Positions 1 through 4,596 of a stretch of DNA of 7,936 nucleotides are shown in pieces. The notes under the pieces are model-generated. The model was not told where the DNA came from. It worked only from the letters and a program-made list of their open reading frames with translations, and ran no database searches. The position numbers and the translations under genes are program-made. Positions within the stretch are counted from its first letter, which is position 1. The number at the start of each line of letters is the position of its first letter. This stretch comes from Thermodesulfovibrionales bacterium (GTDB lineage Bacteria; Nitrospirota; Thermodesulfovibrionia; Thermodesulfovibrionales; SM23-35), in the NCBI GenBank assembly GCA_020053565.1, contig JAGVMY010000020.1:1-7936 (forward strand), read 5' to 3'.

Positions 1-484
1 CGTAAAGTCTCATGTCAGGTCTGGCTTTCGCACAATACTCTTTCAATTCTGGTATGGAAAACTGTACCAGTTCAGATGAAGATTCTGCGATCCTTCCGAC
101 CGCCCAGATAATACCTTTTTGAAGAAATTCCTCTTCCATGAACGACCAGAGAATCTGTGGAATATCTGGATACATTGCAGGATTATTTCTCACAATTTCA
201 CCAATCATCTCAGGTGCACTCCAGCCAATACCACCAGACTCATCTCTGATACTCCAGATAAGCCTTCGTATGATATTTCTTCCAAACTCTGGAGATTCAA
301 GAGAAACTAATGCAGCGACCCTTCCAATTGCTTCTATACTTCTCCATGCAATAAGTTCTGATTTATCATATGAAATAGATATCAGAGATCTCACAATTGT
401 GCTCGGCTCATCAATACTGAGTAACTCATCATAGTCAGTTTTAAGGAGTAGTTCATGTAATTTTATGTTCACTATTTTACGCAT
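1..484 (-). CDS. HEAT-repeat-like protein, N-terminal part (runs off left edge)
   Basis: An open frame on the minus strand starts at ATG 484-482 and stays open to the window edge, giving 161 residues with no stop. A TTGGGG stretch about 6 nt upstream of the ATG can serve as ribosome binding site. The protein is soluble and helical, with repeated units of the kind seen in HEAT or PBS-lyase-like proteins: AWRSIEAIGR (46-55), a segment at 74-97 with GGIGWSAPEMIGEI, and GIIWAVGRIA (114-123). The spacing between the first and last of these, and the W..GR pattern, fit alpha-solenoid repeats. It resembles from memory the DVU0298-type HEAT family found in sulfate reducers and relatives; that name is an inference. 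No catalytic motif is visible, so a scaffold or interaction role is the most that can be said. It is divergent from the permease genes. Certain as a coding region, moderate as to family. Confidence 0.8.
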   Translation of the reverse strand, partial: MRKIVNIKLHELLLKTDYDELLSIDEPSTIVRSLISISYDKSELIAWRSIEAIGRVAALVSLESPEFGRNIIRRLIWSIRDESGGIGWSAPEMIGEIVRNNPAMYPDIPQILWSFMEEEFLQKGIIWAVGRIAESSSELVQFSIPELKEYCAKARPDMRLY

Positions 485-610
485 TGCATACCCCAAGTTG
501 TAAACTCAATAAGTCGTGAACCAAGACGAATATTTTGAAGCCCTTGTTAAGGGATTCCATCACTACAGGGAGCATAAAGTATTTTACATGTTTGCATAGG
601 TTATTGAGAA

Positions 611-639
611 TTGATATATTGTAACGATAGTTTTACAAT
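611..639 (+). promoter_or_regulatory. Sigma-70-type promoter for the dppBC-like pair
   Basis: TTGATA at 611-616 (5 of 6 to the -35 consensus) is followed after exactly 17 bp by TACAAT at 634-639 (5 of 6 to the -10 consensus). Transcription would start near 646, leaving a leader of about 29 nt that contains the GGAGG site at 663-667 before the ATG at 675. This is the best promoter match in the window. Seen by eye only; not scored. Confidence 0.6.
619..638. repeat. Inverted repeat over the -10 box (possible operator)
   Basis: TTGTAA (619-624) and TTACAA (633-638) form a perfect 6-bp inverted repeat with an 8-bp spacer. It lies in the promoter spacer and covers most of the -10 box of the permease pair, where a dimeric regulator could block polymerase. 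In AT-rich DNA such a repeat may arise by chance, so an operator role is an inference. Confidence 0.3.
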
Positions 640-674
640 CGTAGCTTAAATAAAAGAGGAACGGAGGAGATAGA

Positions 675-1607
675 ATGGGAGCATATCTGGTAAAAAAACT
701 CTTTTTGCTTATTCCACTGCTGTTCGGTATCACATTGCTCACATTTATTCTTACAAAAGCTCTTCCTGGTGACCCTGTACTGAGTATGGTAGGAGAGCGG
801 GCACAACCAGAGGTTATTGAGAGAATAAGAAATGAGATTGGTACTGATAAAGATGTCCTCAGGCAATATTTTGGATATATAAAACTTCTGCTTCAGGGAG
901 AATTCGGACGTTCTTACTACACAAATAGAAAAGTATTTGAAGACCTCCTTTTGAAATTTCCAAATACTCTGAAACTCGCATCGGGCGCTATGATTATTGC
1001 TATCCCTGTTGGAGTGCTTTTGGGTTTTATCTCTGCATATAGGAGAGAGAGCATTACAGACAGAATTATCACATCAATCTCTGTGACAGGTCTGAGCCTC
1101 CCGGTATTCTGGAGCGGACTTTTAATCATGCTGTTCTTCAGCCTTACACTCAAAATTTTCCCTCCATCTGGTACCGGTGACATAACGTTCCTTATCCTCC
1201 CTTCGATAACACTTTCACTCCCTGCCCTTGCAACACTGGCAAGGGTTACGCGGAGCACACTCATAGAAATTTTTGATCTGCCTTTTGTGACTGCGGCAAG
1301 ATCAAAAGGAATAACAGAGTTTAAATTAACTACTATCCACGTCTTTAAAAATGCACTTATTCCTATTGTGACCGTAATAGGACTTGATTTCGGAAGTTAT
1401 CTTAATGGTGCGGTACTTACAGAGACAATATTCGGTTGGGATGGTATCGGAAGATTTACCATGGAAGGAATAATAAAGAGGGACTATCCTGTAATAATGG
1501 GATGTATAATAACCTGCACGCTTATCTTTGTGCTCATCAACACAGTTGTTGATATCGTTTATCATTACCTTGACCCGAGAATACGATTACATGAAAAAAG
1601 CAGGTAA
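675..1607 (+). CDS. dppB: DppB-type ABC transporter permease
   Basis: This 310-residue protein is the first inner-membrane permease subunit of a peptide/nickel-type (Dpp/Opp/Nik) ABC importer. It shows the family layout: an N-terminal membrane helix (about 9-30), LPGDP at 30-34, a long external loop, then five more hydrophobic segments from about 99 onward. The cytoplasmic EAA loop that docks on the ATPase lies at 205-230 (VTAARSKG ... HVFKNALIP). GWDGIGR (254-260) and the C-terminal YLDPRIR are also typical. Length is normal for DppB. The start is fixed by GGAGG at 663-667, 7 nt before the ATG, and by the usual N-terminus ending at the first helix. Its 3' end overlaps the second permease gene by 17 nt, indicating a coupled two-gene unit. 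The substrate cannot be read from the sequence; dipeptides, oligopeptides, nickel or other small solutes are all possible, so the symbol means the family only. Confidence 0.9.
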   Translation: MGAYLVKKLFLLIPLLFGITLLTFILTKALPGDPVLSMVGERAQPEVIERIRNEIGTDKDVLRQYFGYIKLLLQGEFGRSYYTNRKVFEDLLLKFPNTLKLASGAMIIAIPVGVLLGFISAYRRESITDRIITSISVTGLSLPVFWSGLLIMLFFSLTLKIFPPSGTGDITFLILPSITLSLPALATLARVTRSTLIEIFDLPFVTAARSKGITEFKLTTIHVFKNALIPIVTVIGLDFGSYLNGAVLTETIFGWDGIGRFTMEGIIKRDYPVIMGCIITCTLIFVLINTVVDIVYHYLDPRIRLHEKSR

Positions 1608-2394
1608 GATTTCGATAGCTCTATTGGTTGTCATTTCGTTATTTTCTCTTTTTGCACCCCTGATTTCGCATTATGATCCTGATAAGATAGACCTTGATAC
1701 GATAAAAGAACCACCGAGTTCAAAACATTTTCTCGGTACTGACAATAAGGGGAGAGATATTTTTTCGAGAGTACTTTATGGCGGCAGGATTTCGATAAGT
1801 GTTGCTCTTATCGCTGCATGCTTATCAATGGGGATAGGCCTCATTGTCGGTCTCTGTTCAGGGTATTTCGGAGGGAAGATTGACATGGCAATTATGGCCC
1901 TGGTTGACTTGATACTTTCTTTCCCTTCATTCCTTCTCGCAATAGGTGTCTCAATTATCCTTCCCCCTGGTATTTATACTGTAATGGTCGCGATTGCTGC
2001 AGTCGGATGGGCCTCATTTGCACGACTTATAAGGGGATATATTTTGACCTTGCGGGAAGCGCCATTTGTGGAAGCTGCAAGGTCATTGGGATGCAGCAAC
2101 ATCAGGATAGTGTTTGTGCATCTCATGCCCCAGTGCATTTCACTGACGCTTGTAATGATGGGGTTAAAACTTGGAGGGTATATATTGACTGAGGCTTCAT
2201 TGAGCTTTTTGGGATTAGGTGCACAACCGCCTACCGCAACATGGGGATCAATGATAAGTGCGAATAGGGCTTATATATCTTCGGCCCCATGGATGGTATT
2301 TTTCCCGGGATTGATGATTGCAATAACCGCGGTTTGTTGTAATATAATGGGTGATAATTTAAGAGACAGATTTAGTGTAAAGATCAAAGAGTAA
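1591..2394 (+). CDS. dppC: DppC-type ABC transporter permease
   Basis: This 267-residue protein is the partner permease of the same importer. It has one N-terminal helix (about 7-26), the DppC signature LGTDNKGRDIFSR at 48-60, several membrane segments, an EAA loop at 160-180 (VEAARSLG ... HLMP), and EASLSFLGLG at 201-210 before the last helix. The chosen ATG at 1591 gives the usual short N-terminus MKKAGKIS. A longer in-frame start at 1528 would add 21 residues out of frame with, and overlapping, the end of dppB, and is unlikely. The 17-nt overlap with dppB and the weak ribosome site suggest translational coupling. The C-terminus (MGDNLRDRFSVKIKE) departs from the common GDxLRDxLDPR ending. 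No DppA, DppD or DppF gene follows; the next gene is on the other strand. The family is certain, the substrate unknown. Confidence 0.9.
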   Translation: MKKAGKISIALLVVISLFSLFAPLISHYDPDKIDLDTIKEPPSSKHFLGTDNKGRDIFSRVLYGGRISISVALIAACLSMGIGLIVGLCSGYFGGKIDMAIMALVDLILSFPSFLLAIGVSIILPPGIYTVMVAIAAVGWASFARLIRGYILTLREAPFVEAARSLGCSNIRIVFVHLMPQCISLTLVMMGLKLGGYILTEASLSFLGLGAQPPTATWGSMISANRAYISSAPWMVFFPGLMIAITAVCCNIMGDNLRDRFSVKIKE

Positions 2395-2396
2395 CG

Positions 2397-2912
2397 TTAC
2401 AATTCCTTAAGCTTTTCCTCTTCTTCCTGTTGTGTCTTGCAATCTATGCACATAGTGGTCACAGGCCTTGCATCGAGTCTTCTTAAATCGATTACTTCTC
2501 CGCACTTCTCACATATGCCGAATATCCCTTGTTCTATCCTGTCTAAAGCATTTTCAATTTTTTTGAGCAACCTTTGCTCTCTTCCTCTTAATCTCAGCAT
2601 AAAATTTCTGTCTGTTTCAGCAGATGCCTGATCACCAAGGTCAGGGAATGTTGTCTGTCCAGGAAGCTCATTAAGGGCTTCCTCAGCTTCAGACAGGAGT
2701 GCCTCTTTCTGAGATATAAGGCGTTTCTTTATCCCCTGTATTTTTTTCTCTCTTAGTGTAAGGGGTTTGACTATTTTAGAATTTTGCTTTTTTGAAATTT
2801 GCAATTTTGTTTTTTGTTTTTGATTTGTTGTTTTTTTGGACGTTGGACTTTTCGTTGTTATCTTTTCTACTTTAGGCTTTTTCACTTTCTTTGTACTAAG
2901 CTTCTTTTTCAT
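2397..2912 (-). CDS. dksA: DksA/TraR-family zinc-finger regulator with lysine-rich N-terminal tail
   Basis: The 171-residue product has the DksA architecture. A Lys/Thr/Ser/Gln-rich low-complexity tail occupies about 1-49, a coiled-coil hairpin about 52-125, and a C4 zinc finger C134-x2-C137-x17-C155-x2-C158 is followed by a charged tail. The coiled-coil tip reads DLGDQAS (91-97), keeping both acidic residues and the alanine that correspond to E. coli D71, D74 and A76. These are the residues DksA inserts into the RNA polymerase secondary channel, so a true DksA-like role in ppGpp-dependent control of transcription is likely. The zinc-finger region also keeps RRLDARP and CIDCK. The start is supported by AGGAG (2922-2918), 5 nt before the ATG. 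The protein is about 20 residues longer than E. coli DksA because of its tail. The gene converges on dppC with a 2-bp gap and diverges from dcd. Confidence 0.88.
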   Translation of the reverse strand: MKKKLSTKKVKKPKVEKITTKSPTSKKTTNQKQKTKLQISKKQNSKIVKPLTLREKKIQGIKKRLISQKEALLSEAEEALNELPGQTTFPDLGDQASAETDRNFMLRLRGREQRLLKKIENALDRIEQGIFGICEKCGEVIDLRRLDARPVTTMCIDCKTQQEEEEKLKEL

Positions 2913-2955
2913 GAGAACTCCTGTAAAAATTTTAATAGATTAACAAAAATATCCG

Positions 2956-2982
2956 ATTATAGTCAAGGCAAATAGGTTTCAA
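2956..2982 (-). promoter_or_regulatory. Candidate promoter of the dksA-like gene
   Basis: On the minus strand a perfect TATAAT lies at 2961-2956, with TTGAAA at 2982-2977 upstream. The spacing is only 15 bp, shorter than ideal, so the -35 assignment is weak although the -10 box is strong. A start near 2950 would give a leader of roughly 38 nt carrying the AGGAG site. Confidence 0.42.
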
Positions 2983-3001
2983 AATGATAAGTAATGTGGG
3001 C

Positions 3002-3029
3002 TTGTCAAGTGTAATCCCTTTATGGTAAT
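3002..3029 (+). promoter_or_regulatory. Candidate promoter of dcd-pyrF
   Basis: TTGTCA (3002-3007, 5 of 6) is followed after 16 bp by GGTAAT (3024-3029, 4 of 6). Transcription would begin near 3036, just upstream of the AGAGGA site at 3042-3047. If right, translation must start at 3055 and not at the in-frame ATG at 3022. The -10 match is modest. Confidence 0.3.
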
Positions 3030-3054
3030 CTTCATCAAAAAAGAGGATCTCTCA

Positions 3055-3606
3055 ATGGTGAAAAATGACAGATGGATAAAAAAGATGGCTGCAAAAGGAA
3101 TGATAAAGCCATTTCACAAGGAACAGATTAAAGATGGTGTTATTTCATATGGTGTAAGCTCCTATGGATATGACATGAGGATTGCTGATGAATTTAAACT
3201 ATTCACTCATCTGCAGAACACTGTTATTGACCCTAAAGCATTGAACCCAAAAAGTTTTATTGATGTCAAAGGGAATATATGTATTATTCCGCCTCACTCT
3301 TTTGCACTTGGTCGTTCTGTGGAATATTTCAGGATTCCAAGGGAAATCATCGTAATATGTCTTGGAAAGTCAACCTATGCACGATGCGGCATTGTGATAA
3401 ATGTCACGCCTCTTGAGCCTGAATGGGAAGGGTATGTGACAATAGAGATTTCAAATACAGCACCCCTTCCTATGAAGATATATGCACATGAAGGTATCGC
3501 ACAACTGCTTTTTTTAGAAGGCTCAGAACTTTGTGAGAAATCATATGCGGATAAGGCAGGAAAGTATCAAGCACAAAAGGGGATAACTCTGGCTAAAATA
3601 AAATGA
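3055..3606 (+). CDS. dcd: dCTP deaminase
   Basis: The 183-residue protein deaminates dCTP to dUTP, which a dUTPase then converts to dUMP for thymidylate synthesis; it is cytosolic and trimeric in the family. Recognised motifs are SYGVSSYGYDMRI (31-43), IIPPHSFALGRSVEYFRIP in the middle, GKSTYARCG (104-112), VTPLEPEWEGYVTIE (117-131) and the C-terminal SYADKAGKYQAQKG. S106, R110 and E131 align with E. coli S111, R115 and catalytic E138. This is the shorter SSYGYD subtype common outside the enterobacteria. The start at 3055 is chosen because AGAGGA (3042-3047) sits 7 nt upstream and because MVKNDRWIKKMA matches the family N-terminus. The upstream in-frame ATG at 3022 would add 11 residues and has no ribosome site. 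It lies 31 nt before pyrF, probably co-transcribed. Confidence 0.93.
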   Translation: MVKNDRWIKKMAAKGMIKPFHKEQIKDGVISYGVSSYGYDMRIADEFKLFTHLQNTVIDPKALNPKSFIDVKGNICIIPPHSFALGRSVEYFRIPREIIVICLGKSTYARCGIVINVTPLEPEWEGYVTIEISNTAPLPMKIYAHEGIAQLLFLEGSELCEKSYADKAGKYQAQKGITLAKIK

Positions 3607-3637
3607 TGACCAATTCCCAAGGAGGCAAGAAATAATA

Positions 3638-4357
3638 ATGACTGCAAGCGAAAAATTGATAATTGCTCTCGATGTATCTGAGCATACTCATGCAATCGAG
3701 CTTGTAGAAAAGTTTAAAGATTATGTAGGGATATTTAAAGTTGGTATCGAGCTTTTTGTAACCTCAGGCCCAAAGATAATTGAAGATATAAATAAAAAAG
3801 GCAAAAAGGTATTTTTTGACTTGAAATTTCATGATATTCCAAATACTGTCTCAAAAGCAGCTATTGCTGCAACAAGACTCGGAGTACATATGTTTAACAT
3901 CCATACATCTGGCGGAGTTGAGATGATGAGAAGGTGCAGAGACATTGTTATCGAGACATGTCTTAAAGAAAGTCTGGACAGACCGAAGATTCTTGGTGTA
4001 ACAGTGCTCACAAGCATCTCAAAGGAGATTCTCAGAGATGAACTTGGAATCCAGTATAGTTTGAGGACTCATGTAAGGCACCTCTCCGGACTTGCCCTTA
4101 AGGCTGGCCTTGATGGTGTGATCGCATCTGCGAGAGAGGCTGCAATCATAAGAAACCATTGTGGAAGAGGATTTCTCATAATAACTCCTGGTATTAGACC
4201 ATCATGGACCCCACCTGATGATCAGAAGAGAACCATGACGCCTAAAGAGGCTATAAGAGAGGGAGCTGATTATCTTGTAATAGGGAGGAGCATACTCAAA
4301 CATGCAGATCCTTTGAAAGCGCTTGAATTGATAACCCTCGAAATACTAACTGCCTGA
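3638..4357 (+). CDS. pyrF: Orotidine 5'-phosphate decarboxylase
   Basis: This 239-residue enzyme catalyses the last step of de novo UMP synthesis, decarboxylating OMP in the cytosol. The TIM-barrel active-site set is complete: D12 (IALDVS), K34 (FKVG), and the DLKFHDIPNT signature at 61-70 with D61, K63 and D66. Phosphate-binding elements are TPGIRP near residue 187 and VIGRSI near 214-219. Length is standard for the bacterial form. AAGGAGG at 3619-3625 is the ribosome site, with a rather long 12-nt gap to the ATG at 3638. It follows dcd on the same strand, forming a small pyrimidine-nucleotide pair; no other pyr gene is in view. The gene ends next to a hairpin followed by a T run. Confidence 0.95.
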   Translation: MTASEKLIIALDVSEHTHAIELVEKFKDYVGIFKVGIELFVTSGPKIIEDINKKGKKVFFDLKFHDIPNTVSKAAIAATRLGVHMFNIHTSGGVEMMRRCRDIVIETCLKESLDRPKILGVTVLTSISKEILRDELGIQYSLRTHVRHLSGLALKAGLDGVIASAREAAIIRNHCGRGFLIITPGIRPSWTPPDDQKRTMTPKEAIREGADYLVIGRSILKHADPLKALELITLEILTA

Positions 4358-4398
4358 TACCAACTACTGTCTAAGATAAGAATCTTTGGTATGTTTTT
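4357..4398 (+). terminator. Possible intrinsic terminator of dcd-pyrF
   Basis: ATACCAA (4357-4363) pairs perfectly with TTGGTAT (4386-4392). The 22-nt interval can fold further through AAGAT/ATCTT, which partly competes with the outer stem. Five T residues follow at 4394-4398. Position, just after the pyrF stop, and the T run favour a terminator; the A+T-rich stem makes it weak. Confidence 0.42.
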
Positions 4399-4596
4399 CG
4401 TAAGCTTGAGCAATTCTTTAAAAGATGGTTCGATATTTTGTTCTTTATCTATAATGAGGAGGTCAGCTTTTTTATTTAATTTCGGTAAGGCTGTATCTAA
4501 AGATTTGAACTTGGTAATAGTATGGCCTTGTAATATCAGGGCTTTCCTCTATTCTTTTTTGAGTGTGCTGCTCCCTATAAAACATATTTTAGGCAT
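4363..4596 (-). pseudogene. Remnant of a receiver-domain-like gene downstream of secA
   Basis: On the minus strand an ATG at 4596-4594 overlaps the secA stop codon region by 8 nt, the geometry of a coupled downstream gene. The frame reads MPKICFIGSSTLKKE, then TAG at 4551-4549, then continues as RKALILQGHTITKF ... ADLLIIDKEQN ... NIPKILILDSS before merging into the antisense of pyrF and stopping at 4272-4270. The alternation of hydrophobic strands and helices, DLLIIDKE at the position of a phospho-acceptor strand, and IPKILILDS as a later strand resemble a response-regulator receiver domain. One change of TAG to TTG would restore a smooth ELRKAL helix. No ATG restart follows the stop in the homologous part. 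I read it as an eroded 5' fragment of a signalling gene whose remainder is gone. A chance frame or a sequencing error is possible. Confidence 0.45.

Noticed and set aside
138..434. A 98-codon plus-strand open frame at the left edge
   Set aside because: It is the mirror of the minus-strand HEAT-like gene, which runs open over the whole 484 nt and has a repeat pattern and a ribosome site.
541..553. CCCTT-GTT-AAGGG hairpin as a terminator
   Set aside because: The stem is only 5 bp with a 3-nt loop, no T run follows on either strand, and it lies between two divergent genes where no terminator is expected.
1528..1590. Upstream in-frame start for dppC
   Set aside because: It would add 21 residues that overlap dppB coding sequence and do not resemble a DppC N-terminus; MKKAGKIS at 1591 fits the family.
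3003..3008. Perfect TTGACA on the minus strand as the -35 box of dksA
   Set aside because: No acceptable -10 box occurs 16-18 bp downstream; the perfect TATAAT at 2961-2956 is too far from it.
3022..3054. Upstream in-frame start for dcd
   Set aside because: No ribosome site precedes it, whereas AGAGGA is correctly spaced for 3055 and the family N-terminus begins there.
4578..4591. TAAAA-CATA-TTTTA palindrome at the secA stop as a terminator
   Set aside because: The stem has only A-T pairs and no T run of its own beyond the stem, so it is unlikely to stop transcription.
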